64,000 bases of DNA from Micrococcales bacterium (GCA_021287075.1 JAJTBD010000004.1:124001-188000), one strand, 5' to 3'; positions 42,134-51,370 are shown, counted from the first letter of the stretch. Notes: generated by a model from the letters alone, not told the origin. Made by a program: numbers and translations.

Positions 42134-42272
42134 GGCTGCGGATGACCTTGTGAGGACGTGATGGACCTGGGGCACAGATCCGGGCGCCCGACGGACACGG
42201 GAGGGCTCGATGCCAGGCCGTCCCAGCCTCCGGGGTGTGGGCACCCGGGGAGCGGGCTGGTCGACTGGAGGC

Positions 42273-42659
42273 ATGGACTTCACCGAGCGGCTGGGCCTGA
42301 CCGACACCGACCCCGATGCGACCGACCGGCCGGGTGACGACGCGGGGGTCCAGCTCACCACGAGTGAAGAGCACGCCAACACCAACGGGACCGTGCACGG
42401 TGGCGTCCTCGCCACGATGCTCGATGCCGTGATGGGACGCGCGGTGCGCGCCGGCCTCGACGACGGCCAGTCGACGGCGACGGTCTCGATGACCGTGACC
42501 TACCTGCGCCCCGGCAAGGTGGGCCAGACCCTGACCGCGAGCGCGGAGGTCCGCCAGCGCGGCGACTCGCTCGTCATGGTCGAGGCCGACGTGACGGGCG
42601 AGGACGGCAAGGCGGTGGCGCACGGCGTCGCGGCATACACCGTCCTCGACAGCGACTGA
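42273..42659 (+). CDS. PaaI-type hotdog thioesterase
   Basis: A 128-residue single hotdog domain with the family core NTNGTVHGGVLATMLDAVMG (HGG motif) and STATVSMTVTYLRPGKVG. Such enzymes hydrolyse aryl- or acyl-CoA thioesters as tetramers. ATG 42273 gives the usual family length, although GGAGG is very close; ATG 42210 has a better-spaced GGGAGGG but adds non-conserved residues. Confidence 0.85.
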   Translation: MDFTERLGLTDTDPDATDRPGDDAGVQLTTSEEHANTNGTVHGGVLATMLDAVMGRAVRAGLDDGQSTATVSMTVTYLRPGKVGQTLTASAEVRQRGDSLVMVEADVTGEDGKAVAHGVAAYTVLDSD

Positions 42660-42699
42660 CAGCCCAAGGTGGCGAGGCAGACCTCAGCCACCCTGTCGA

Positions 42700-43113
42700 T
42701 CATGGCCCCAGCCTGAGCCACCAGCGCTGCCACGGCGTCTCGACCGCCCCGGCGTGATAGCGCTCCCGCACCCACGTGATCGCCTCGTCCGGGCCCAGCC
42801 CATCCAGCATCGCGAGGGCTGCCAGCGCAGTTCCCGTGCGGCCGACGCCTCCGGCACACGCGATCTCGACACGCTGGGTCGCGCTCCGCCAGTGGGCCTC
42901 GGCGAACGCCGCCCACGCATGCGACCGACGCAGAGGCAGACCGAAGTCCGGCCAGCGCACATGGCGCTGCGGCCAGGTCGTCGCGGGTGCGCGCAAGGTG
43001 AGGTATAGCCCCCAGTCTGGATCAGGCTCTCGCGTGTCCCCCACCGCGCGCCCCCGTATCCTCCGACCGCTGGGCAGCTCGAGCGTGCCGCGCGCCCCCG
43101 GTTCCCATGTCAT
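42700..43113 (-). CDS. Protein-tyrosine-phosphatase-like protein
   Basis: A 137-residue protein with a C-x5-R phosphatase loop, EIACAGGVGRTGTALAALAM. The nucleophilic Cys, Arg and following Thr of the Cys-based phosphatase fold are present, and VRWPDFGLP contains an Asp in the place of the general acid (WPD loop). Compact, possibly a minimal dual-specificity phosphatase. Substrate unknown. Confidence 0.8.
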   Translation of the reverse strand: MTWEPGARGTLELPSGRRIRGRAVGDTREPDPDWGLYLTLRAPATTWPQRHVRWPDFGLPLRRSHAWAAFAEAHWRSATQRVEIACAGGVGRTGTALAALAMLDGLGPDEAITWVRERYHAGAVETPWQRWWLRLGP

Positions 43114-43161
43114 CCGACCATCCTGCGGACTCGCCCAAGCGAGGACAACTGGCCCGACGTG

Positions 43162-43974
43162 CTAGTGCGACGTGCCCGGTGAGGCGAGCACCTCGCCGTG
43201 CACGATGACGAACCACGCGTCCGGCTGCTCGCCCCACTCGGCCCAGGCCTGCGAGATCGTCTGGAGCTCAGCGTGGTCCGCGAGGCCGCGCTCGATCGCC
43301 TGCTCGGCAAAGGCCGACTGGAGGACCCGGTCGCGCCAGACGCCGCCCCACCAGCGTGTGGCCTCGTCCGTCGCGTAGCACCACGACGATGCCGACGCCT
43401 GCACGTCGGTGAGACCGGCCTCCAGCGCCCACGAGCGAAGGCGACGGCCAGCATCAGGCTCCGCGTCGTTGCTCCGCGCGAGTCGGTGGTAGAGGTCCAG
43501 CCAGCGGGCCATCCCCTCGCTCGCAGGGTGCCAGGTCATCGCCTCGTAGTCCGCGTCGCGCACAGCGATGGTGCCGCCGGGGCGGCATACGCGGGCCATC
43601 TCGCGCAGTGCCGCGACGGGATCGGTCAGGTGCTGGAGCACCTGGTGGGCGTGCACGACGTCAAACGAATCGTCTTCGTAGGGCAGCGAATACACGTCGG
43701 CCCGCTCGAAGACCGTTGTGGTGTCACCACGTCGGGCGGCCTCGGCGCGCGCGGCCTCCAACGGCGCATCGACCGGCTCGATCCCGACGACGCGACCCCG
43801 CGGCACATGGGTGGCGAGGTCCAGCGTGATCGAGCCCGGCCCACAGCCGACGTCGAGGACGACGTCCGTGGGGGCGAGCCTCGGCAGGAGGTATGCCGCG
43901 GAGTCCGCTGCCGTGCGAGTCGCGTGGGAGGCGACGACGCTGGCGTGATGTCCGTGGGTGTAGGTGTCGGCCAT
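43162..43974 (-). CDS. Class I SAM-dependent methyltransferase
   Basis: A 270-residue methyltransferase. Motif I is VVLDVGCGPGSITLDLA, motif II acidic residue VVGIEPVD, motif IV FDVVHAHQVLQHL and post-motif MARVCRPGGTIAVRD. It resembles ubiquinone/menaquinone-type UbiE relatives. ATG 43974 follows AGGAGAGG. The acceptor is unknown. Confidence 0.88.
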   Translation of the reverse strand: MADTYTHGHHASVVASHATRTAADSAAYLLPRLAPTDVVLDVGCGPGSITLDLATHVPRGRVVGIEPVDAPLEAARAEAARRGDTTTVFERADVYSLPYEDDSFDVVHAHQVLQHLTDPVAALREMARVCRPGGTIAVRDADYEAMTWHPASEGMARWLDLYHRLARSNDAEPDAGRRLRSWALEAGLTDVQASASSWCYATDEATRWWGGVWRDRVLQSAFAEQAIERGLADHAELQTISQAWAEWGEQPDAWFVIVHGEVLASPGTSH

Positions 43975-43999
43975 GGCCCTCTCCTGCCGGTCCGGTCTC

Positions 44000-44005
44000 T
44001 AGGGT
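44000..44005 (+). promoter_or_regulatory. -10 TAGGGT, leaderless-type
   Basis: TAGGGT ends 6 nt before ATG 44012 of the DinB-family gene; no ribosome binding site lies between. Confidence 0.5.
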
Positions 44006-44011
44006 GGGTCC

Positions 44012-44548
44012 ATGGTCACGCCGGAGCCGCTCGCCCCCGAACCCGATTCCAAGGACTGGACCTGGACGATCGACCGCCCTTGCCCCGACTGCGGGTTCGA
44101 CCCGGCAGCCATCGAGCGCGCCGCCATCCCGACTGCGATCCGTGAGGCGACGGCACCGTGGTCGACGGTCCTCGCCCGCGTGGACGTCCACGAGCGCCCG
44201 GCTCCCCAGATCTGGTCGCAGCTCGAGTACGCCTGTCACGTGCGGGATGTCTGCACGGTGATGGCCGACCGCTGCCGACTCATGCTCGAGCAGGACGACC
44301 CGGCGTTCGAGAACTGGGACCAGGACGCGGCTGCTGTGGAGGACCGCTACTGGGAGCAGGAGCCCATGGTCGTGTCAGAGGAGATAGAGGCCGCTGCCGA
44401 GGACGCTGCGACTGCCTACGAGAGCGTGCGCGACGACCAGTGGGACCGAAAGGGCCTGCGCAGCAACGAGTCCGTGTTCACAGTGGAGACCCTCGGCACC
44501 TATCTGCTGCACGATCTGCACCACCACCTCCACGACGTGGGGGCCTGA
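44012..44548 (+). CDS. DinB-family protein
   Basis: A 178-residue protein of the DinB/YfiT four-helix-bundle superfamily, which includes mycothiol- and bacillithiol-dependent enzymes. Candidate metal-binding histidines are in EYACHVRDVC and LLHDLHHHLHDV, at positions typical of the fold. DRPCPDCGFDP near the N terminus is a C-x2-C pair. A mycothiol-dependent role would fit an actinobacterium, but the reaction is unknown. Confidence 0.83.
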   Translation: MVTPEPLAPEPDSKDWTWTIDRPCPDCGFDPAAIERAAIPTAIREATAPWSTVLARVDVHERPAPQIWSQLEYACHVRDVCTVMADRCRLMLEQDDPAFENWDQDAAAVEDRYWEQEPMVVSEEIEAAAEDAATAYESVRDDQWDRKGLRSNESVFTVETLGTYLLHDLHHHLHDVGA

Positions 44549-44567
44549 CGCAGGCGCGCAGCGGCGA

Positions 44568-45851
44568 TCAGACGATGGGCAGCGGCGCCCGGTGCTGGAT
44601 CGAGCGGGACGCGAAATACTCCGTGTCGGCCTCGACCTCGCCGGAGTCGATCATCTTCTTCCAGCGCGGCGGGATGTAGGCGCAGAACGGCTCGGACTCC
44701 AGGGGGTCACCGGTCACGGCATACGCCCTCGCACGCGAGCCACCGCAGAAGGCGCGGAAGTTGCAGACCCCGCACTTGCCCTTGAGGTTGGCGCGGTTGC
44801 GCAGCGCGAGGAAGAGCGGCGAGGTGCGATAGACGTCGACGACATCGTCGGTGCGGATGTTGCCGGCCGAGACGGGGAGGAAGCCCGAGGGGAAGATGTC
44901 GCCGGTGTGGCTGATGAAGAGGAAGCCGTCGCCGTCGTTGACATTGCGGGCGCGCCCGATGCCATCAGACTCGGAGTGCTTGAGGCCCGAGGTCATGACG
45001 TCGATCTGGACCGGGCCGGCGTTGGCGACGACCGGCTGGTCCTCCTGCTCGGCGTGCTTGTGCTGCACGACGACGCGCGAATACTGAGGCGCCGCAGTCG
45101 CTTTGATGTCGAAGGGCGCGGTCTTGCTCAGCTCGTAGAGCTTGTCGAAGACCTCCTCGAAGCCCTCCGCGGACGCGACATCCTCGGGCTTGGCCCGCCC
45201 CATCGGCACAAGGAAGAAGACCTCCCAGAAGACGATGCCGAGCGTCGTCATCAGCTCGCACATGTCGTCCATGTCATCGAGGTTGTTCTTGCGCACGACG
45301 GTGTTGACCTGGGTCGACAGGCCGATCTCCTGGGCCTCGCGCAGGATCCGGAGCCCGTGCTCGAAGGAGCCCTCGACCTGACGGAAGGTGTCGTGGATCT
45401 CGGGGTTGGACCCGTCGAGGCTGACCGCGAGCCGGATGAGGCCGGCGTCGCGCAGCTCGATCATCTTGTCCTTGGTGCACAAGGGGGTCGTCGCCGGCGT
45501 GATCGCCATCCGCATGCCGAGGTCTGAGCCGTGCCGCACCAGCTCGACGATGTCCTCGCGCTTGAGCGCGTCGCCGCCACTGAAGACGAAGATCACCGGC
45601 CCGAACTCGCGGATCCGCGTCATCATCGACTTGGCCTCTTCGGTGCTCAGCTCCAGCGGGTCGCGGTTGGGCTGGGCGGAGGCGCGGCAGTGCTTGCACG
45701 CCAGGTCGCACGCCTGGGTGGTCTCCCAGATCACGACGAAGGGCGCCTTGTCGAAGTCCATCGGCGGCGGCCCGCCGGCAGCGCCTTTCGCGCGAGCGTG
45801 CCCGTCGCCATGCGGGTGTCCGTGCGGGTGGCCTTGAGGATGCGGCGCCAT
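44568..45851 (-). CDS. Radical SAM/SPASM protein (BA_1875/TIGR04053-like) with His-rich N terminus
   Basis: A 427-residue radical SAM enzyme. A His-rich tail (HPQGHPHGHPHGDGH) leads to MDFDKAPFVVIWETTQACDL and the iron-sulfur motif CDLACKHC (C48, C52, C55). FVFSGGDALKRED and SVSLDGSNPEIHDTFRQVEG-type motifs follow (LAVSLDGSNPEIHDTF). A C-terminal SPASM region has KCGVCNFRAFCGGSRARAYA and a final ESEPFC, which should bind one or two more clusters. This layout is that of the TIGR04053 family, related to heme/peptide-modifying SPASM enzymes, whose reaction is unsettled. TAGGGT ends 6 nt before the ATG. Confidence 0.88.
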   Translation of the reverse strand: MAPHPQGHPHGHPHGDGHARAKGAAGGPPPMDFDKAPFVVIWETTQACDLACKHCRASAQPNRDPLELSTEEAKSMMTRIREFGPVIFVFSGGDALKREDIVELVRHGSDLGMRMAITPATTPLCTKDKMIELRDAGLIRLAVSLDGSNPEIHDTFRQVEGSFEHGLRILREAQEIGLSTQVNTVVRKNNLDDMDDMCELMTTLGIVFWEVFFLVPMGRAKPEDVASAEGFEEVFDKLYELSKTAPFDIKATAAPQYSRVVVQHKHAEQEDQPVVANAGPVQIDVMTSGLKHSESDGIGRARNVNDGDGFLFISHTGDIFPSGFLPVSAGNIRTDDVVDVYRTSPLFLALRNRANLKGKCGVCNFRAFCGGSRARAYAVTGDPLESEPFCAYIPPRWKKMIDSGEVEADTEYFASRSIQHRAPLPIV

Positions 45852-45857
45852 GCTTCG

Positions 45858-45863
45858 ACCCTA
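45858..45863 (-). promoter_or_regulatory. -10 TAGGGT of the radical SAM gene, leaderless-type
   Basis: TAGGGT on the minus strand ends 6 nt before ATG 45851, with no Shine-Dalgarno. Confidence 0.5.
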
Positions 45864-45923
45864 GATCGGACAGAAGGTGCGAAAGCCCCAGATCGATGTC
45901 TATCCCGCCACACAAAAGCAGGG

Positions 45924-45981
45924 GTATGCCGCGGGCGGCTCCAGTTCAGCGCGGCATACACCCGGGGGCGGAGGCGCCCCC
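45924..45981. terminator. Stem-loops between the MarR and radical SAM genes
   Basis: GTATGCCGCG (45924-45933) pairs with CGCGGCATAC (45950-45959). A second small GC hairpin, GGGGGC/GCCCCC, follows at about 45964-45981. They lie right after the MarR stop and should terminate its transcript before the radical SAM promoter. Confidence 0.55.
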
Positions 45982-45982
45982 G

Positions 45983-46468
45983 TCAGGCACCCACGGGCCG
46001 GTCCGAGCCCCCGCTGGCGTCGGGCTCGGAGCGCAGGCGGTCGAGGATGCGCCGCAGGTCGCGACGGTCCTGACGGTCGAGGCGGTCGAGGAAGACCGAA
46101 CGCACGGTCGCCACATGGCTGGGCGAGGCGGCCTCGATGGCCCGACGACCGGCAGGGGTGATCTCGACGAGCGCTCCGCGCCGGTCGTCGTCGACCCGGC
46201 CGCGCCGCACGAGCCCCCGGCCCTCCATGCGGGTCACCTGATGCGAGGTGCGGCTGCGGTCCCATCTGGCCAGCCGGGCGAGCTCACCGAGCCGCAGCGC
46301 GCCCGAGGGCTGGTCGGTCAGTTGGACCAGCACGATGAAGTCGGGGTGGGAGAGGCGGGCCAGTCGCAGGTCGCGCTGCACCGCGAGGTCCAGCTGCGCG
46401 TGCGCCTCCTGCCACGCGCGCCACAGCTCCTGGTCGTCATCGCTGACCCACTCCGTCTCCGCGCTCAC
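45983..46468 (-). CDS. MarR-family transcriptional regulator
   Basis: A 161-residue winged-helix regulator. The recognition region is LRLGELARLARWDRSRTSHQ, followed by the wing GRVDDDRRGALVEITPAGRRA. It is divergent from the DoxX gene with palindromes between, so it probably represses doxX and itself. GTG 46468 lies 8 nt after TACGCT, another leaderless-type start. The inducer is unknown. Confidence 0.87.
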   Translation of the reverse strand: MSAETEWVSDDDQELWRAWQEAHAQLDLAVQRDLRLARLSHPDFIVLVQLTDQPSGALRLGELARLARWDRSRTSHQVTRMEGRGLVRRGRVDDDRRGALVEITPAGRRAIEAASPSHVATVRSVFLDRLDRQDRRDLRRILDRLRSEPDASGGSDRPVGA

Positions 46469-46513
46469 GGAGGGTCAGCGTAGCCCCGCACGCAGCGACC
46501 GCGCAGCATGAAA

Positions 46514-46562
46514 GTTGACATGACAACCATTGGCCTTCAGGGTGTAGGTGACACATCACCTA
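46514..46562 (+). promoter_or_regulatory. doxX promoter with two operator candidates
   Basis: TTGACA (46515-46520) and CAGGGT (46538-46543) are 17 nt apart. The -35 lies inside GTTG-ACATGA-CAAC (46514-46527), similar to MarR-type operators. A second perfect inverted repeat, TAGGTGA/TCACCTA (46545-46562), covers the start site. Confidence 0.6.
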
Positions 46563-46578
46563 TCGAGAGGACCTGCTC

Positions 46579-47067
46579 ATGGCCCGCATCGACACCCTGC
46601 TCACGCCCCCCGCCGCCCTGCGCGACCTCGGCCTCCTGCTGGCCCGCATCGCCATCGGCGCCGTGCTGATCGCCCACGGGTGGCAGAAGCTCGTCACCAA
46701 CGGACTGGACGCGACCACCCAGGGCTTCTCCGCCATGGGCGTCCCCGCCGCTTCCGCGTCGGCGACCATGGCCGCCCTCATCGAGCTCGGCGGCGGCATC
46801 CTGCTCCTCTTCGGTCTCCTCACGCCCGTGGCCGGCATCCTCGTGGTCCTCCAGATGATCGGCGCCTGGTGGTTCGGCCACCGTGGCAACGGTTTCTTCG
46901 CTGCCGAGGGCGGCGGCGAGCTGGTCCTGATGATCGGCGCGCTCGCTCTGTCGCTCGCCGCGACGGGCCCGGGCCGCTATGCGCTCGACGCCCTCCTGGC
47001 GCGGCGCAACTCCGGCCGTGCCACGTCGGTCAAGCGCGATCGCGAGCGGGTCGGCGCCGACGCCTGA
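46579..47067 (+). CDS. DoxX-family membrane protein
   Basis: A 162-residue protein with four predicted helices. It has the DoxX features RIAIGAVLIAHGWQKL, IELGGGILLLFGLLTPVAG and MIGAWWFGHRGNGFFAAEGG. DoxX-like proteins are linked to thiosulfate/quinone chemistry and, in mycobacteria, to oxidative stress with SodA and SseA. GAGAGG precedes ATG 46579. Control by the divergent MarR protein is likely. Confidence 0.87.
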   Translation: MARIDTLLTPPAALRDLGLLLARIAIGAVLIAHGWQKLVTNGLDATTQGFSAMGVPAASASATMAALIELGGGILLLFGLLTPVAGILVVLQMIGAWWFGHRGNGFFAAEGGGELVLMIGALALSLAATGPGRYALDALLARRNSGRATSVKRDRERVGADA

Positions 47068-47088
47068 CCTCCGCGCGGCATACCGCTG

Positions 47089-47177
47089 CGACACAACGAC
47101 TATCACTTCCGCGTGACGGCCGGCTCGGCCGTGCTCAGCGGCTCCCGGGATCAGGTGAAGTGATAGTCGTTGTGTCG
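47089..47177. repeat. Long inverted repeat with perfect 21-bp arms
   Basis: Arms 47089-47109 and 47157-47177 are perfectly complementary, separated by 47 nt that contain a nested ACGGCC/GGCCGT hairpin. It lies between doxX and the convergent ABM-type gene, so it may terminate both. The size is unusual, and a related element sits at 53633-53723. Confidence 0.75.
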
Positions 47178-47188
47178 TTTGCCCGCGG

Positions 47189-47270
47189 GCCGAGGGGCCG
47201 GGCGATCGTGCCCAACTGGGCCAAAGAGGGGCCGAGGGCCGGGCGATCGTGCCCAACTGGGCTAAAGGGT
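47189..47270. repeat. Tandem 42-bp repeat with GCCCAACTGGGC palindromes
   Basis: Two copies (from 47189 and 47231) share GGGCGATCGTGCCCAACTGG and a following CTAAAG/CCAAAG. They are members of the interspersed palindromic family seen at 3.4-3.8 kb and 19.7 kb. Confidence 0.7.
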
Positions 47271-47297
47271 GGGTGGGGTCAGGCGGGTGGGGTGGGG

Positions 47298-47701
47298 TCA
47301 GGTGCGTGGGGTGGGGTGGCCGTAGTCGCGGGTGACGGTGGCGACCCGGACGCGGTAGTCGAGATACCACTCCTCCGGCCGCGGCGCTGGGCCTCGAGGT
47401 GCTCGGCGACGCCCCTCCACGCGTGGGCGGCGGCCTCGTCCGCCCAGTAGCTCACGGTGATCCCGAGGCCGGTCTCGCCGTCGCGCGCCGACTCGATGCC
47501 GAGATAGCCGGGCTGCTGGGAGGCGAGGTCGTCCATGCGTGCCGCGGCCGCGGCATACCCATCACTGTCGCTCTCGACACCAACGGCGCGCAGGGAGGTG
47601 AAGACGACCGCGACATAGGGCGGCGCGGGTGTCGGCGCGATTGCGCCTGTGGGCGTCGGGGACGTGACAGGCTGGGGGCTGGTCCGGGCGGCGTCGCTCA
47701 C
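47298..47701 (-). pseudogene. Antibiotic-biosynthesis-monooxygenase-like protein with apparent frameshift
   Basis: The conserved part (YVAVVFTSLRAVGVESDSDG to HAWRGVAEHLEAQRRGR) is an ABM-type dimeric ferredoxin-fold domain. After RGR, near 47371-47380, the open frame runs into Thr/Pro-rich nonsense. In another frame the expected ending EWYLDYRVRVATVTRDYGHP continues to a stop at 47298. A single-base loss in TCCTCCGG is enough to explain it. Either the gene is broken or the base is a sequencing error. Start taken as GTG 47701; the uncorrected frame ends at 47279. Confidence 0.7.
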
Positions 47702-47751
47702 CCCCGCAGTCTGCCGGGCCGCTTCCCACAAGGACAGCGCAAAGGAGCCCG

Positions 47752-48779
47752 ATGAAGGCACTGGTCAAGACCGAGGCGGCCCCCGGGCTAGACCTCATCG
47801 ACGTCCCCGACCCCGTCGTCGGCCCCAACGACGTGCTCATCAAGGTGCTGCGCACCGGCATCTGCGGCACCGACCTGCACATCAACGCCTGGGACGACTG
47901 GGCCCAGCGCACCGTCCCCGTGCCGCTGACGATCGGTCACGAGTTCTGCGGCCGCATCGTCGAGCTCGGCAGCGAGGTGAGCGACCTCAAGGTCGGGCAG
48001 CTCGTCTCCGGCGAGGGCCACTATGTCTGCGGCCGCTGCCGCGCCTGCCTCGCTGGCAAGCGCCACCTGTGCCGGGCCTTCAAGGGCATCGGCTACATGG
48101 TGACCGGCTGCTACAGCGAGCTGTTCGTGATGCCGGCCGGCAACATCTGGGTGCACAAGCCCGGCACCGACCTCGACGTCGCCGCGATCTTCGACCCCTT
48201 TGGGAATGCCGTGCACACGGCTTTGCAGTTCCCCTGCCTCGGCGAGGACGTCCTGGTCTCCGGCGCCGGGCCGATCGGGATCATGGCTGCGCTGGTCGCC
48301 CAGCACGCTGGTGCTCGTCACGTCGTCGTCTCCGACCTGTCGGACGAGCGGCTCGCGCTGGCCCAGCGGCTCGGCCTGCACGACACCGTCAACCCGGCCC
48401 ACGAGCCGATCTCCGGTGTCTTCGAGCGCTTCTCGATGAAGGAGGGCTTCGACATCGGTCTGGAGATGTCGGGCTCGGGCGCCGCACTGCGCGACATGAT
48501 CGACAACATGACCCACGGCGGCCGGATCGCCCTGCTGGGCACCCCCACCGGCCCGAGCGAGATCGACGTCGCCAAGATCATCTTCAACATGCTCACGCTC
48601 CAGGGCGTGACCGGACGGCAGATCTTCGAGACATGGTATGCGATGAGCGTGCTGCTCGAGAACGGCCTCGACATCTCCGGGGTCATCACCGACCGCTTCC
48701 ACTACACCGAATACGAGCAGGCCTTCTCCACCGCTGCCACCGGGCACGGCGGCAAGGTCGTCATGAGCTGGGAGAGCTG

Positions 48780-48780
<1 letters not shown>
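47752..48780 (+). CDS. tdh: L-threonine 3-dehydrogenase
   Basis: A 342-residue zinc-dependent medium-chain dehydrogenase. Catalytic-zinc residues are in [17 protein letters not shown] and IGHEFCG. Structural-zinc cysteines are in [17 protein letters not shown], the nucleotide site is [18 protein letters not shown], and [14 protein letters not shown] is typical of Tdh. It oxidises threonine to 2-amino-3-ketobutyrate with NAD+. It is directly followed by kbl with a one-base overlap, which confirms the role. Confidence 0.94.
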
Positions 48781-49967
<1,187 letters not shown>

Positions 49968-49988
49968 ACACCACCCCGGACATGGAAA

Positions 49989-50030
49989 GGCCGGGTATGC
50001 CATGTTCAGGGGGTCACGACATACCCGGCC
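49989..50030. terminator. Stem-loop after kbl
   Basis: GGCCGGGTATG (49989-49999) pairs with CATACCCGGCC (50020-50030) around a 20-nt loop containing TTCAGGGGG, the same loop sequence as the hairpin at 10704-10748. It lies between convergent genes. Confidence 0.7.
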
Positions 50031-50157
50031 GTTCTGTCAACTATGACACCGAACCGCCCGCACGGCCAGCGGAATGTGAAATTTCCACTAGTGATTTTGC
50101 TGACCGGCTACGGATCGAGTGCCGGCAGGTGGTCTCGGGGGCCGCGCGCTCGCCGCG

Positions 50158-51219
50158 TCAGCCCTGCCTGCGCGGCATGAGCACCGTGTAGTCGAAGTCG
50201 AGCACCACGTTGGGCAGGTACTTGCCATCTTCGCCCTTGTAGGGGAAGTCCGCGCAGGGCAGGTCCTTGGTCGCGACGGTCCGCACCCGCAGCGCGCCCA
50301 CGTCGGTGAGGCCGGGGATCTCGATCTTGTCCAGCACCTCCGACCACGCGTGGATGGTGTCGCCGGCGAAGGTCGGGTTGGCGTGGCTGCCGGCGTTGAT
50401 CGCCGCGACCATCTGGCCATTGCCCAGTCCGTTGAAGGACAGTGCCCGCGCGAGGCTGATGATGTGGCCGCCATAGATCAGCCGCCGGCCGATGCGCGAG
50501 TCCTTCTGCGCGAACTGGTTGAAGTGGACCTTGGCGGTGTTCTGGTAGAGGCGCGTGGCGAGCATGTGATCGGACTCCTCGATCGTCATGCCGTCGACGT
50601 GGTCGATCCGCTCGCCGACCTCGTAGTCCTCCCAGAGGTGCTCGCTGCCGGCGAGCGCGGTGTCATAGGCCTTGCCCGTGAGGTCGAAGGGCACGACGAG
50701 CTCCTCGGCCGGGACTGCCGCGGGCAGTTCGGGCACGCTCGCCTCACCGATCTCCTCGACGGCCTCCCGGCGGTTGACCATGACCCAGCGGATGTAGTCG
50801 AGCACGACCTCGCCGTCCTGGTTGCGGCCGACGGAGCGGACGTAGACATTGCCGTTCTTGCCGCTCGAGTTGGGCTTGAGCCCGATGACCGTCGAGGTCG
50901 TGGTGATCGTGTCGCCGGGGAAGACCGGCACGCCGAAGCGCCCGCCTGCGTAGCCGAGGTTGGCGACGGCGTTGAGGGAGATGTCTGGCACGGTCTTGCC
51001 AAAGACGATGTGGAAGGCGAGCAGGCTGTCGGCCGGCATCCGCTCGAAGCCCATCGACTGGGCGAAGGTGCTCGCCGAGGTCGCCGCGAAGCGCGGGCCA
51101 TAGAGCGCGGTGTAGAGCGCGATGTCCCCCTCGGTCACGGTGCGCGGCGTCGCGTGGACGATCTCCTGCCCGATCGAGAAGTCCTCGAAGTAGTTGCCCT
51201 GGTTTGTCTTGCTCGACAT
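50158..51219 (-). CDS. Double-hotdog MaoC-family (R)-hydratase
   Basis: A 353-residue protein with two MaoC-type hotdog domains. The N-terminal half has YFEDFSIGQEIVHATPRTVTEGDIALYTALYGPR in two adjacent parts, and the C-terminal half has EDYEVGERIDHVDGMTIEESDHMLATRLYQNTAKVHFN in parts, with the hydratase-like GRRLIYGGHIISLARAL. Overall this is like mesaconyl-CoA hydratase/beta-methylmalyl-CoA dehydratase relatives, acting in acyl-CoA metabolism. No lyase partner is adjacent. ATG 51219 is preceded by GAAAGG. Confidence 0.85.
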   Translation of the reverse strand: MSSKTNQGNYFEDFSIGQEIVHATPRTVTEGDIALYTALYGPRFAATSASTFAQSMGFERMPADSLLAFHIVFGKTVPDISLNAVANLGYAGGRFGVPVFPGDTITTTSTVIGLKPNSSGKNGNVYVRSVGRNQDGEVVLDYIRWVMVNRREAVEEIGEASVPELPAAVPAEELVVPFDLTGKAYDTALAGSEHLWEDYEVGERIDHVDGMTIEESDHMLATRLYQNTAKVHFNQFAQKDSRIGRRLIYGGHIISLARALSFNGLGNGQMVAAINAGSHANPTFAGDTIHAWSEVLDKIEIPGLTDVGALRVRTVATKDLPCADFPYKGEDGKYLPNVVLDFDYTVLMPRRQG

Positions 51220-51348
51220 TGCTCGCCTTTCGTCGCGCGGTCGGTATGCCGCGTGGCACGGTCCGCCCGCATCCTCCCAAGCGGGCGACCGACGGTGAAG
51301 GCGCCGGGGGCGAGGCGTTCGCCACGTTGAGCACCCAGAGCCCCTGAT

Positions 51349-51370
51349 ATACACATGCTAGTGTATGTGT
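51349..51370 (+). promoter_or_regulatory. Promoter/operator of the VapBC-like pair
   Basis: ATACAC (51349-51354) and GTGTAT (51361-51366) form an inverted repeat around ATGCTA. TAGTGT (51359-51364) ends 6 nt before ATG 51371 and may be the -10 of a leaderless message. Confidence 0.45.

Larger units (their letters stand above)
41927..42272. other. 346-nt divergent intergenic region
   Basis: It contains the importer promoter, a direct repeat TGACAGGTGG at 41971-41980 and 42031-42040 (60-bp period), and a perfect stem-loop at 42092-42133. No supported gene. Confidence 0.55.

Noticed and set aside
41941..42198. Open frame of 85 codons on the minus strand in the 42-kb intergenic region
   Set aside because: It runs through the hairpin and promoter, has no ribosome binding site and no recognisable sequence features.
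47189..47270. Possible attachment site or integron element at the tandem repeats
   Set aside because: No integrase, tRNA or gene cassette nearby.
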